This document shows positions 35,001 through 47,700 of a stretch of 64,000 nucleotides of DNA, piece by piece; the stretch's first letter is position 1; each line of letters opens with the position of its first letter. The notes below the pieces were generated by a model that saw only the letters and a list, made by a program, of their open reading frames with translations, was not told the origin of the DNA and ran no database searches. The stretch lies in contig JAECYW010000012.1 in the NCBI GenBank assembly GCA_023014335.1, positions 1,798,001 to 1,862,000 of the forward strand, given 5' to 3'. Origin of the DNA: Galerina marginata (taxonomy: Eukaryota > Basidiomycota > Agaricomycetes > Agaricales > Galerinaceae). Made by a program: the position numbers and the translations under genes.

Positions 35001-37744
35001 ACTATGCATGGGCGGGAACCAAACAACCTAACGTTACCTGAGGAACTGGGTAAGTCCAGACCATCTAGCCTATGAAATCTATGTTTAAACCCGTCTTGAT
35101 TACGGCGCATCGTCTCGGCCTCCTACCTGGGCCGTGACTATGCTTCTGCTCAGAATTTTGGCCAAAGACGCCAGCCATCCACCTGAAACTCGTCAGCCTT
35201 GGCGGTTCAACGAAGGGCCCCTTCGAGCCTACAAATACCTCGACAGCAGCCACTTTGGTATGAACAACCTGCGACATGATTCTGTGCGAATAAACACTAC
35301 TGCTCTCGACACTGAGACAAGCAGTAGCAATGCTTCTTTTCGTGTCATATACTCGTGCTCGCGGATTAAGCTTGAAACTCTGAGCACTGTCTACACCCGT
35401 GCCTTGAAGTTACGGACGGTGGTTTCTAAATAATAATAACCGTTTCGTATGTTTATCGGATATATTGCCAACGGTCAGCAAGTGCTTTGCGTCCGCTGGG
35501 TTTTTCTGGTTTGCTGGACTGTCCTGGACTGTCCTTTACAAAATAGCGGGCCGATCTGTCAGGTTGGAGATCCCTCGTAAAGAGCTGGATGGTCGAATTC
35601 TTTGCATCGCAAACGCAGAGTGAAATGTATGCGTTACAATATTTATAACAGGCCGTAAATGATACAAGCAATCAATTACGTTAGACTAGGTTTACAAGCC
35701 AAAGTGCGCTCTACCTTGAGTCTTTTGAAGACTCGAACATGCAAAGATTTAATAATTTGAAAACGGCGAACACCATAACATTAATCCCACCTTCGACGCA
35801 CTAGCAGTATTATTATCACGATGTATAGCAGTGTGGGAGTCATTTCATTGTTACTGACCATGATTCGAACCTATTTCCTGAGTTCTGAGGCCAAGGCGTG
35901 TAGAGGGGGGCAGGGGGGCCAGAACGGCGGGCGAATTGCTGAGAATCCACATTGAAATGTACGCAACATGCAGGTAAAACGAAAACTTCCTGAAAATTAC
36001 ACAGAGGTGCAATTTTCGTCGTATTTTCACAGAATGTAGAAAAAATTTATTTCACATTTTGACGTTGAACCAACCTGAAAATGTGTAGTGATGCGCTGTG
36101 AACGGGATGGCTCTATAATAACAAAGGTGGGAGGCCTTGTGGCTCGAGTAACGAAGGCTTCAGCTGCACCATAAAGCCTATGGCCACAGCGCGATGCGGC
36201 CTGGCGGCATGCTCGAGCCTCAGTCGCCGCACTGACATACGTTGCAGATGTTCGCCGAAATATTGAAGAGACTGAGAGATGAAGGCCAGTTGAACTCGAA
36301 TATTAGAACAAGTACGAAATGTGTAGACTTAGCAGTATGCTCCGAACTCGAACAAGCAATACAGGCACATCTGCAACGCATAGCGAAAAAAAAGACGACG
36401 ATGAGCGTCACATTCCTGACGAAGTAAGCCAACATACATAGGACATAGACTCAAAGGACGGGCAGTGGTCCTGCTGATACTGACATCGCCTCCCTGGACT
36501 GGAAGTCAGGAGGGTAAAATGCATTGACCAAGGCCACGGTATCATCGACTGGCGAGAGGAATCCTGGTGTTCTGAATGCGACTGTTATTTTTAAAAGTCG
36601 ACGAGACGAATGAGAGGTGAGATTTAATTGTCGTCTGGTATCGGGAGGCTGATTCACTTCCATGACATTCCACGTGGTCTCCGAAGTAGGGTAGTTGAAG
36701 AATTTTGCCTACGACACCGCTCCACGCTGATAGCAGGAGTGCATTCACAAGTCTCACAAACGATGGGCAATATTTGCTGCTAGCTGGTATCCTTTAACTT
36801 TTCCGCTCTGCGATCAATGGTAAACTAGGGGTGACGTACTGATTTTGTCGACGATTTATTCGCCTGACTTCTAAGCCTTTGCGATAAGGGCACGGGTACG
36901 TATTCTGTGAGACTTGACGAAGTCGTCACCTCGGCTTGTGTGTCCAGCGCGACTTTGGGGTGGCGATGCGTACAGACATGAAAAAAGAAGAAGAACTTCT
37001 ACACTCTAATGCTATTTGGAACCAAATGCCTTGATACGGTATTATTGAAATTGGTCGTGCGCCTTGGGGTGCTCGTGGGGTGCATCCAAGAGCGGGAAGA
37101 GCGATGGTAGTTGAGATTTTAGGTGGTAGCCTGCCACAGAAAGTGAGTAAAAGCGATATGCATATCAAACGCAGCATTGAGACACTCAACACACCGTTGC
37201 TTCTGCATCAGCTCATCAGGTCGAGCCATAGTTCACTGCCAAGACCATGGCCCATGACAAAACCAAGGTAGTTCTGTCACATCAAGTTTGGCCGTCCAGA
37301 GCGCCCAGCGAGTTGCAGATTGATTTATCTCGTGCTTGATGTTCCGCTCTAGGTCAAGCCTAACACCTTAGGAGTGACCTGGAAATGAAGTATTCAGATG
37401 CAGAGAATCAAATTCTGCAGCGTTATCGTTGTTCTCAATTAAGTCAATATTGAAACATACAACTTTTTAAGTCTATAAATAGAACAGAATCCGCCGATTA
37501 ATGGCAAATTAATGGGTCGTCGAACCTAGGCTTTCATTTATATTTATGGATGAATGCTATCAACCCAACTATCTGCAAGGCCGAAGCTAATAAAAGTGTT
37601 GACGGTGTCAGACACCTCTCATGTCGGAGTCTCATCCTGCTTTTATACGGATGCCATCTTTCTCGAGAGAAATTTTATTTGTAAAGGCGTGTAAACGAAA
37701 TATCGAACAGCGATCGGGTAGGTAGGTAAATTGCATCAATAAAA
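32019..37744. other. Gene-poor 5.7-kb stretch
   Basis: No gene could be supported. Isolated coding-like pieces: TLPHALAVRVFPSTATYVLA with ASDRQLQSSIVVPVDTGG (plus, near 32210-32310), RKPKRKRTVENINPKESP (minus, near 32940), VKDLSTALRKANLIVF and FNVALLKNDGSEAFAGSYCQ (plus, 34440-34673). A 10-nt tandem duplication (TGGACTGTCC twice) is at about 35513-35533, and a G-rich tract is near 35906. Probably old inserted and decayed DNA. Confidence 0.35.
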
Positions 37745-38553
37745 TCAGAGGCGGCTCCTTTCGTTCTTCACTCCTTCAAATTTGGGACTAGGAGGGGCTT
37801 CCAAAGTAGTCACGGTTGTTACAACACTGACAAGAATTTTTATCGTCATGGGAGGCGGCGCTGTCAACATCTGATATATAATTGGATCTGGCGAGAACGA
37901 AGAGGTCGGTTTTAACTCAAGATTGGTGGATGGAGGTACTGCTCAACATACTTGTGAAGTTTCGCTTCCAGGGCGCCTCCGAGTCGACATCCTCCGGCAA
38001 GTGATTCGCGACCTCGGAGCCCTGTATGACCATTGTGTCAACTGTTAGATTCGAGATGAGCAAACGAGTAATGTGTTAATATCGATGTACTAAGACCCAC
38101 CTTTTTGAACTGGTTGGTACATACGAAAGAGGAGGCGAAAACTCCGTTCCTGGCTTGATATTTCTTCTTTCGACGATGCTCAGGGCTTTAGCACTGGGAA
38201 TAAATGCGGATAGTGAATGGGGTTAATTTACCCTGTGTCTCCCATCAGATTGAGTCGAGTTCGAAATCGGCGCGTTGACGCTTCTTCAAAAATTTCGAAG
38301 AAAGAAACGGGTAATTCTCGTAGCGGTCTGTAGATGGGATATTTATCCTAGCTTTGTGCCAAATGGTGCGTACTGGGCTGCACGGAAAGGCCGCCGCAAA
38401 TTTCGGGAGCTGGATAGCACCATTCCTGTACTTAGTTGAAGTTAGCGCGATCCCACAGGCACTTGTCAACAATTTATTAGACCCGAGAGCGGGACTTACA
38501 GCTCGGCAGCCCTGCAATATTCTGCATTCTCCAACGCATCCCTGAGTCATCAT
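37745..38553 (-). CDS. Possible small multi-exon gene, unrecognised
   Basis: Starts about 60 nt from the divergent membrane-protein gene. Exon one (38553..38500) reads MMTQGCVGECRILQGCRA, ending at a GTAAGT donor. What follows is unresolved. One model continues YRNGAIQLPKFAAAFP, KARINIPSTDRYENYPFLSS, KFLKKRQRADFELDSI and stops at about 38246. Another skips to 38347 (DKYPIYRPLRELPVSFFE) and goes on through MGDTGAKALSIVERRNIKPG and TEFSPPLSYVPTSSK. Further left, SEVANHLPEDVDSEAPWKRN and PIIYQMLTAPPP with TLEAPPSPKFEGVKNERSRL also look coding, ending at 37745. The density of coding-like exons and proper donors supports a gene, but I cannot fix the structure or name a family. Confidence 0.35.
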
Positions 38554-38611
38554 GCCCCAGAAAATTGTCAACTTGACGATTTCGTTGTCTAGCTTTCTAA
38601 CAACAACCACC

Positions 38612-39138
38612 ATGGAGCAGGGCATCGTCTTCCTCATAGTGCTCATGTCTTTAATTCTCATCGCTCTTGCAATCTTGCATGTCTACCTCTACTACGATCA
38701 TCGCCAGCAGAGGTCATCAAATCCTCAAGCACCCGTCGACCCCTCGCTCGTGATTGTCACGCCAGGAAAGCCTGCTTTTAGTAGCAAGCCCGCCCTTACC
38801 AAAACCAAAATGGCGCCCGTTCGCTTTTTGATTCCCACTGGCAAGAGTCTAGCCAGACCACCCGCGCCAGCTGCCCCCACACAATCTCCCTACCAGGGAA
38901 ACCCTGCTGGCACGCTCGCGGGGGTAAATCGCATGAACTTCAGCGAGAAATCGCAGGGCGTCGAACAGGAGCTGCTACAGAATTTTGAGCAGTGCCGTCT
39001 TTTGCCTAAAATTGGGACTGCGCAGCCCCCGGTCGGTGCAAGGGCCAGTCCAGAAACTAGGTATGTTACTTCCGCAGTAACCGTACTCGAATAATCAGTA
39101 ACTTACCTGAAATTTGTCTCATTAGTGATCAAAATTAA
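38612..39138 (+). CDS. Small single-pass membrane protein, unrecognised
   Basis: The ATG at 38612 sits in ACCACCATGG, a near-ideal start context; an upstream in-frame ATG at 38552 is weaker. Residues 1-26 (MEQGIVFLIVLMSLILIALA and onward) form one strong membrane helix, followed by YYDHRQQRS and a long polar, Pro-rich tail (KSLARPPAPAAPTQSPYQGN). A GTATGT donor directly after ETR at 39061, and an AG at 39125, give a second tiny exon and a 153-aa protein ending ETSDQN. Read without that splice the frame ends at 39094. The topology fits a membrane anchor with a disordered tail. No family known to me matches. Confidence 0.6.
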
Positions 39139-39978
39139 AGGCAGAGGACCGTAGCCATCCTATTAACCAGCGCCGTACTGTCTTACTGTTCTCGTATGCT
39201 TTCTTATACCATTTCTACCACAAATTTGTCGACTTTGTGTATTCTTCGAACTTTCACTTTACCCCTCATTATCTCGGACATTGAATTTCTAATCTTGCTT
39301 AAATATGTTGCATTGAGCGCTCAGCCCAGAACTTTGAGTTTATTTATCATTCTCGTGGGACTATACTACCAACGGTGCTAGTTACAAAACGACGGCATCG
39401 ATCATTCTTTTTCATCCCTGTGCCTGACTGAAGCCCAAGGACCGTGAGGAATGATTCCAGGTGTTTCTGGGCAACGAAAACTGGTTTAGATGACAACGTT
39501 CACAGGAGTTTATCTTGCTGTGGCATGCCACTGGCTCTCATGCGAACTTGACCCGCCTTGTTTGTATGACTACAGACTCGGAACTGGTCGCAGTTCCATC
39601 CTCAGCCGCTTGTTCGCCACCGCTCCTCGCTTTTCCCATCCTGGTTTACCCGCCTGGGGGTGTATAGTCACAAATAATGATTTCCGGTAAGTATGTATCA
39701 TATTTGCCTAACGGGTCCATTCCTGGATATTCAGTGAGGGCAGTTTTAGCAAAATGTATCTGTATTCAATAAATTAGAATTTTTAACTGATTCGTTGGGC
39801 TTTGGCCAGGAATGTTCCTTGAATGTCTTGCCGCCATGCTCGTGACCAATGAGTGACCAGCCGCAACTGCGGAAACCCAATTTTTCAACATTAAGATTCC
39901 GCCCGTTAGAGAAAATTACAAGCTAGTAAGGCCGCACACTCCGTCTCTAATTCTAATCCTTTTCTTACGTGCCAGAAG
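39139..39978. other. Spacer and promoter region of the ABC transporter gene
   Basis: About 840 nt of mostly A/T-rich sequence with pyrimidine-rich tracts. No coding frame is convincing. A first, untranslated exon of the ABC gene may lie here. Confidence 0.4.
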
Positions 39979-42608
39979 ATGATTTTTCGCAGGCTTTACT
40001 TTCTTACAGACTATGGCTTGCTCCGAATTCTTCGTAACACTTCGACAGAGAAGACGTCAGCCCCGAAATCTCTGACTATTTATGAGGTTTGGCTGGCCTC
40101 CAGAGAAATCCCGGGAGAGAGTGGAACATATCTCGTTCCAGGAGCACCGCGGCCCTTAACTTTGAAGAACGCACATCTAGCTTTCCATGTCGCCCGGACA
40201 TGTACCCTTGACCTTGTGTGTGTCTATCGCTACCTTCCTGAGTTGTCTCTGATCTCAGCACTTCTTTAGTTAAAAATTCTTTGGGGATTGAACCCGCTGA
40301 GAACGCTAATTATGATGGTCATGAACATCATTCAAAGCTTTCTTCCAGCCTTTAGAGGCTACTCACAGGTTCGTCACCAGGAGTTCATCTTATTCATTCC
40401 GCACCCTAAAACCCTACAGGCAATTATTATTAACGAGGTGGGTCCACAGCTTTCAAAGAAGACTTCAAATACTCCGAACAAAATCTGATCGCTTAATAGA
40501 TTCAGGCATTGATTGCATCGGAAAGCTTCACGTGGGGCCGATTGCTATATCTGTTATCAACGGAGGTGTTTCGAAGGGTAATAGAAGGCTGTCTAGACTC
40601 ATTTGCGTAGGTATTTTTTGAGTTTTCAAAAAATAAGTCGACGCGGCCTCACCACCAATACAGCACTTCGAACGAAGACCACGTCATAAGGTCGGCCCAG
40701 CAATTTATCGAATACAAACAGATGGAGCAAAGGATGCGGCTGGATGTCCCTTCTCTGTCTGACCCAATCGTTCGTGCTCTTCTTACCGAGTCTAACCTTT
40801 TTGCAAGTTCATTTGGCGGTGGTGGTGCATTCGGATTTCTATCGCCACTGGACTTTATCCAGGTCCTATCCCTTATGACTGAAATCGCTTCCTACCTTTT
40901 CCTAATCATTTCTCTTACCCGTGGTGCATCCCACTTTAGTATTTTATCCTTGTCAGTGTTCTCCACGATGTTACCGCCCTTCCTTTCTTATCTCGGTCCG
41001 TCGTACGACCTAAACGAATCAGCCGTAAGCGAGAACGAAGGCCGTGCAAGCGACCGACAGGAATTCTTGCGGAACTTGGCTTACAGCGATATTCACCGCT
41101 CAGAAATAGAGCTGTTTGGATTAGGCGATTGGATTCTCAAATCGTGGTCAACTGCAAGAAAAACGGTCCTGTCCTTTCAACGGCCTTCATACTCTCGGAA
41201 CTCCTCAGTAATTAACCAGTTCAACTTCGGGAAAATTGTGTATGCTGTGCAGAACGTATGTTACAAAACAGCCTTTCTGTTTTCTTTTTTTTCTTTTCTG
41301 ACCATGTTGTTAGATCTCCTTCCTGTTATTTTTTCAAAGCTCCTCCGCTTCTTTTGGTTCCTTAACGGCATATCATAGCTCTATACATGGCTTGGTACAC
41401 GCGTTTAGAAACCTGGTGACGACAGTCCGGATGGCATTCCAAGGCATATTTCTAATGTCTGCCTTTACGGCAAGCATGAGATTAAAAGCCAAGCTCCATC
41501 CTAAACCCGAAGAGCTCGTTCAGTATACTTCTACATGCGGTGGTGCGAGCATTCGAGCAAGGTATTGATCATATTCCTGTCTCTCTTACGATTCTCATCC
41601 TCTACAAGCGGTCTGTCTTACACCTACCCAGGCTGCAGTGAACCGGCTCTCAAAGATGTTTCCTTTTCCCTTGAAGCCGGACAAACACTAGCCATTGTTG
41701 GGTGTAATGGATCTGGTACGACCTCTTAACTTATCTGAATCCGGGTTAACATACTATTTATGTAGGGAAATCTACTCTTGCCCAAATATTGTTGCGCATA
41801 GTTGATTTTGATCAAGGCACTCTTCTCGTGAACGGCGTTGACGTTCGACGCTACAATCCTTCAGAGTATCATAGCCACCTCAGTGCTGTTTTCCAAGGTT
41901 TCTCCAAGTTCAGTACGACAGTGACAGAAAATGTCGCATTTGGAAACATTAACAAGATAGGGTACAAATCGATAATCGAAACTGCCATTAAGTTGGCTGA
42001 AGCAGATAGTCTCGTAGGGTCCCTACCCAACGGTCTCAAGACGGTACTTCAAACTCCAGGGTTTGAACAGAAATTGTATCCAGAAATGAACCATAATGGA
42101 GTATCACCGCTACATGGCCTCTCAGGTGGCGAGGTACGGCTTTGCGCTCAATTTGATGATTTCTTCTTTATGGACCTTCTTTTAGTGGCAACGGATTGCT
42201 TTGGCCCGAGCTTTTATGCGGGCAAATGAGCCCGACATTGATTTACTCTTGTTCGACGAGCCTGTAAGCTTCGTTTCCACATTTCTCAGACATTGATTAT
42301 TTAAATTCTACTAGAGCTCTGCCCTCGATGGTCATGCACAAAGACATTTTTTTGAGGCCCTGGAAAAAATATCACGGTCGCCTTCCGGCGAACAGCGCAA
42401 GACAATTATTTTCATCACCCATCGTCTTTCAACTGCACGTCGAGCGGATAAAGTGGCTATGATGCAAAATGGAGTAGGTAAAATGCTCTCATCCTTATGC
42501 CCATACTTATTTCTTGACATGACCTAGACTATATCAGAATTCGGAAGCCACGACGAGCTCATGAAAAAGAATGGAATGTATGCCTCATTATATCGTGCCT
42601 CCATTTAG
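39979..42608 (+). CDS. ABC half-transporter (one membrane domain plus one ATP-binding domain)
   Basis: A likely exporter half, probably working as a dimer; substrate unknown. Eleven exons keep one frame (39979..40215, 40270..40368, 40420..40437, 40500..40606, 40664..41255, 41314..41561, 41609..41715, 41766..42133, 42186..42263, 42315..42473, 42528..42608), giving 697 aa. The N-terminus is soluble (EIPGESGTYLVPGAPRPLTL), then ILWGLNPLRTLIMMVMNIIQ opens the membrane part. The ATPase domain shows Walker A GCNGSGKST, Q-loop VFQGFSKF, signature LSGGEWQR, Walker B DLLLFDEP, and the H-loop ITHR. Introns fall inside Walker A and after the signature. Exon 1/2 is uncertain: without an intron at 40216-40269, an in-frame TAG at 40267 interrupts the conserved-looking SALL-LKILWG stretch. 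The rest is undamaged. Confidence 0.82.
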
Positions 42609-42740
42609 AAAAAAATCATACAGTCACAATATGGAGTAGATTATCACGATCGTGTATTGAGATGGATAAAGTGATGTTGTATTTTGCGTTCACGTATTCA
42701 TGAGGGAAATAGTCAAGGGTTGCAGCACCCGGCCTAAGAC

Positions 42741-42769
42741 ATGTTTGAAAGTGGCATGTTTGAAAGTGG
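42741..42769. repeat. 15-nt tandem duplication
   Basis: ATGTTTGAAAGTGGC followed at once by ATGTTTGAAAGTGG. Two units only, about 130 nt past the ABC stop. Confidence 0.6.
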
Positions 42770-44511
42770 GAGAGAGGGCTGCCAGCTGGGCGATGGTAAG
42801 TTTTGGTTTCACATTTTCATTATCGACAAGAACCTATGCTCGAGCACTTTTGCTGTGAACAGGCGGCCCTATCCTATCCATGCCTAATTCTCCTTCGTCT
42901 TTCTCCCGGTCAAGCGACGGACTAATCTATCGCTTTTGCACCACAGGTACTACCACTGCTGAGGCTGAGTTGCCAGATGGGTGAAGGTGTCGATGAAAGT
43001 GATGAAATCTTGAAGAGAGTAAAGGACAGAGAGACAAGGCTACTCGTGAGTAGGTGCTGATTTCGTATCGATGAGAATGTTTGCTTACGTTTGACTGGAA
43101 GTCGTCGAGACTGATAACTACTTGCAAGCCAATCCCCAGTCATTGTCATCTGAATGAATTATCCGTTTACCACTATTGCTGTGCAACGCCGCTGAGGTTT
43201 ATTCGGACCGCGACGCACCCGACCACTATATTCGGAGGATGACGTCGGCGACGAGGACGTAAGCGGGGTCGGCTCGGGAAACGAACTTTGAACGCTAGTT
43301 CTCGGAAGCGTTGTTGTTTTTCTGTTGGCATAATGGATGGGATGATTCTGCTTCGACGACCTTCTCGTCACCATCGGTGGACTTGCCATGGTCGGCATCA
43401 AGATGCTTCGTATCAGGAATGCCATCCTCCTCAGAGATGTCTTTCCGGCATCCGCAGCAAAGTGTAGGTGGGATAAACGCTCGAGTCGATGTAAATTGGC
43501 AATTGTGTTCCTATATTATGCCAAAGTGGTCTCTCTGGGGCGATATCGGCCACCCCCCCCGTAGTAAACCAACTGGTATTAGTATCCAATAGCTGGAATC
43601 TGCTGCAATCAAGTAAGTACGCGCTTTCTTGGAAATCTGAGTGCCCACATGCCTTTGTATCCATCAGCGAGAAGGTTCGACAAGACGGGTTAAACTGGCA
43701 GCTTGCAGGATAGGAGCTGGGGAAAGAACTTGATGTTATTTAGAACATTCTAAGGCGAGACGCTTGGGTCGCAATAAATACAGCGCCAGTAGTTGACAGT
43801 GTGTAGGAGGACGTGGCTGTGACGGGTGTGCGTAAGCAGCTGTTGATTTAACGTAGTTGTAAGATACGTGCCCACTGTTTCCAAATCTCAACTTTACACG
43901 TTCGAAGGCGGCACCGAGTCTGGTTAGAATGTGGCTATGTTTCGGGTAAGTGGAGGTTTTCGAGAGTTAGCTGAATTACGTGCTTACAATTTCAATGAGG
44001 TATCTTTTAATGCCGGGACACGCGCGGACCACAGCAAGGCGGGAGTTCGACACCGCAACACCAGATCGAGGAAGAGAATTATAGTTGCATGAGCGAGCGG
44101 TTGTGGTGAGTAGGTGTGTGACAGGTTTTGGAGTGGCCGAATGCTGAGTTAAATATGGGCTCAGGCTACCAGAAATACCAACGCCTCGACTGCGGCAATA
44201 AGTCCAACCCAAAAGCCTGTTGAGTTAGTGGTTGCAAAGGACGAGATATGACGATGCCAGGTAAGCCCCGCAAAATAATGCACATGCCGCTTGCTAATCG
44301 TCATCTCCGCCTTTCAGACGTCGCAGTGTGAAAGATGAGGAGATGAGAGGGTCGTCAATGAAAATGACGGAGAAGGCACTGGAAAACGACGAAGGAAAGG
44401 ATAGGCTGGCTGGGTAAGAAAGTCCTGCCAGTGAGGATCGGGTGAGAAAGAGAGAGGGGTGGTAGTCGGCTCGCTGTGGTAGCAGGTAAGTACGAAATCG
44501 TGCTTCTCCAT
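42770..44511. other. Region with coding-like minus-strand scraps
   Basis: About 1.7 kb. Minus frames include HVHYFAGLTWHRHISSFATT with TGFWVGLIAAVEALVFLV (near 44170-44300) and TILFLDLVLRC-like sequence near 44070, as well as AFERVKLRFGNSGHVSYN (near 43880). Possible introns separate them, but I could not build one frame. It may be a decayed or intron-rich gene; no domain was recognised. Confidence 0.3.
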
Positions 44512-44539
44512 TCAGCGGACGTACCGATGGCGACGAACA

Positions 44540-44790
44540 GAGTTAGCCAAGACCACTATCCACAAGGTGGTCGATCTTAACTTGGAATGTGGCCGAGGGC
44601 TCAAAGTCGGACCGAGCGCGAGGGGGAGGAAGTGTCCATCCGAGGTGGCAGTGGCCGTTGGAGACGTGGGACCGCCAAAACGACGAGCTGCGGCCTTTGC
44701 TGACCCAGATAATCGTCTGCGCCTCGGGTTGTTGCAAGTCCCGTGACATCGACAATACGACGGCATCAGGAGAAGTAATCGTCCTCTCGC
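44540..44790 (-). pseudogene. Isolated exon-like fragment of an unknown gene
   Basis: Reads SPDAVVLSMSRDLQQPEAQT, IIWVSKGRSSSFWRSHVSNG, HCHLGWTLPPPRARSDFEPS and FQVKIDHLVDSGLG. It has a protein-like mix of Trp, His and Cys and an alternation of hydrophobic and polar residues, unlike the longer competing frame on the same strand (44512-45078), which is Arg/Ser/Pro-rich. An intron-like segment with good borders (GTATGC..TTGCAG) lies upstream at about 44811-44871. Upstream and downstream exons could not be joined, so it may be a fragment. Family unknown. Confidence 0.35.
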
Positions 44791-47700
44791 CTCAGCCGTC
44801 GCAGGTAGTGCTGCAACGAAATCATTTAATTCGTCGGTTAATGAACATATAGGCCAAACGGCAATGCATACCTCAGGCCGGTTGCTCACGATCCTTCCCC
44901 CTTTTCCAGCCCCAAAAGTCCCTGCGAGCCCACGATCCAGAATCTTCGAGCCCCGTAAGTCGTTCGCCAGAAATAATCGTACTCTGTCGCTGACTGACGG
45001 CCTACGTTCTTCAGAGGTTGCAGACCTAAGAGAAGCGGATGGAGGATGACTACAATATTTGTTCATTAGAATGGACACGTTACTTACCTATTCTGGCCGA
45101 TACGAGGTTGCAGCAGCTCTGGAGGAAGAGGATGGCAGCAAAGGGTTGTAAGACTGGATCTATTGTGAGCAGCAGCAGCGTCCCGTCCCTCGTACGTCTT
45201 CGACGCCGTTGTCGATCATCCGCCCCTGGCCGTTGATACCTCTCGATCTTTTCAGAACGCGGACGCCGTGAGGAAGACTACCGCAGCGACAACCGCCCGT
45301 AGCTTTCGATTTCATTTTCATGGGCGATATGACAGCGGAGGGCTGTCCTTGTGCTTTATTAAGTATTCACTTTGCTTATCGTCTCGAACGCGTGCTTACC
45401 TCGACGAGAGAAGAATAACATCGATCCATTGATTCATCCACATTCGCCAAAGCCGCAGTTCCCATCGTGCTTTTTTGTATTGGCATCGGCAACGTCGTCG
45501 GGCTCACCGTGTGTAATCCCTAAGGTAAGGTTGAGTTGTGAGGTAATAAAAGGGCAGGCTGCAGACGAGAGCTCCCCCCACATGCGATTTCCCGCATTAT
45601 ACTTGGGGATATAGAAGTTTGGCATCATGTCTGCTTACACTTGCGGGCAAAAATCGGTACATTTTCAGTCGAACGAGGCTGGTTTGACGGAGACACTAAC
45701 AGTGGAGTAGGCCAATCAGGCATAATCTAGCACTTCGAGAAGAAGCAGTGCGGTATGAGGAAGAGGGCGTCACCGATCACGTGCCCGTTTACCACTGTAG
45801 GCTGTGCTGATCAGATTCGATGATATCTAATCTAATCGAGTCTCGGGCAGCTCGGCCCAAATCGCACTGCTACAGGAGGATGGATGGATGGACGAGTTAC
45901 AACCGGCACCAAGTAGGCGGTGGATGAAAGGGCGCACGAAAAAAGGTCTGAGGGGGCTAGTAGTTATCTGGTCCAGTTGGCCAGGACATCAGCCAGCATT
46001 TGAGCCATTGCATACAAGCTATGGAGTAGTACCATTCGCGAATCTGGCCGGTCAAGGAAGTCCGCAAAGGCTGGATATCAACTTGCACTTGCGTGCCAGG
46101 CTTTTGAGGTCGTGCTCAAGATCATGGGCTCTTGCATCCGCTACGGCCGTCTATAGCCAAAGCGTCATGTCTGTCGGAGGGGGCCATTTTGGCAGGTGGT
46201 AGAGACAGATCCGAGGTGGATACTGGAGGCGGCACCTCAGGCCGCTTTTCTTCTTCCATCTAGTCTCCTTAGCAAGGTGGGTACAAAAATCGCAGCCACG
46301 AATGACGCCGGAGTAGGATTTTGCATGGAGAGCGTGTTCGTTGATGCAGGACCAGGCTCCAGGAGAATCGGGAGCGTCTACAAAGAATTGTTAACGGGTT
46401 TACATGCCCGCCAGGATTAGGTGTATACACGACAGGAGGAGCATAAGCGGAAGGTCCTTGTGTGGTGGCGACAAGCAGCGCATGTGTCAATCTAGGATCG
46501 TCAGTCGTACCACCCCTACCTGGATCGCGCTGAAAGAGCAATTCACGCCGCTACTGCTCGTGTCAACAAGAGGCGCCAGTGCCCATAAAGCAGGCAGGGC
46601 ATTCCCCAGGTCGTTCGAACCAGCTACGGGTTGGTGTGCTTCCAAGGTCCAGGTACAGTGAATAACGACATATTCATGCAAGAAAGCAGCAATTTCGGAG
46701 TCAATCCGTATTTCCGTTCACGAAAGGACTTCTTCGACACAACGGCGAGAGCTTGTCCTGTACATGTCGGGCATAAAAATTGGTGGTTAGCATCATGGCT
46801 CAAACCTTGACTAGAAAATTTTGTGTAGTCTCATGACTAAGCAAATTCCTTGGTGACCATAGAGTGGTGTAGCAAATTCTCTGTCATTGATCCTTACTGA
46901 ATACACTCGTGCTATGGAATTCGTCGACAAGTTTTCCTACTTCCTTTACACCTTTAATTCAAGGTTTTGAACAATCAAGCGATCAACAACAGAAATCTCA
47001 ACGTACCGTCATGACGAAGCCTAGCATCTGAATCGGCTGCACGCAGTCACAAATCAGTTCGATCTCTCTTCCGCGTACCACGAGCTTCCGATAAGAGGAC
47101 ACATATTGCTCTATTCAGTAGCGAGTAAGCTCTTGGTTATCACGATTACTATACAAATTGACGTACTCGCCCAAATAAGCATGAAGACCCGGACACATTC
47201 GACTCCTCGCGTTCAGCCGGGGTTCTTTTGCAGAGGAAAGGACACGGAACTACGAGCAAGTGAGCGGCCTACAACCACAATAACGAGATCGACGTCGGTA
47301 TCCTTTCAGTGTCATTCGTTTAGTTGGGTCAATTTACTGGCAGAGGAGGAATGGTCGAGGTCGACTTCTTCTCGATCACACCAGACTACGAGGACTGTTT
47401 AACAATTGAACCAGTCAGCTGTCATGAATTCGCAACGACCACAAGTCGATCGACGTACGATGTTATTGACCTGTCCGCACCTGAAGCATTCTGAGGGAAA
47501 AGAGGGTTCGGCGTGTACGACCGGATGCGGGGTATAGGCATGTTCGATCAATGGGTAAGTAGCCTTCATCTGTCGCAAAAGTGAAACCAATTAACATAAC
47601 TTCTACCCTACAAAAAGACTGGACGACTTCGACCGATTTTTACGACACAGTTGCGTGTAAAAAGCCGAAACTGTCGGTTCGGCGATTAAGCCCACACCTA

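Noticed and set aside
35890..35930. G-rich tract as a G-quadruplex
   Set aside because: Only two long G-runs are present close together; four suitable runs are lacking.
44512..45078. 188-codon open frame on the minus strand
   Set aside because: Arg/Ser/Pro-rich composition, an internal intron-like segment with good borders, and a more protein-like competing frame at 44540-44790 suggest that this frame is not coding.
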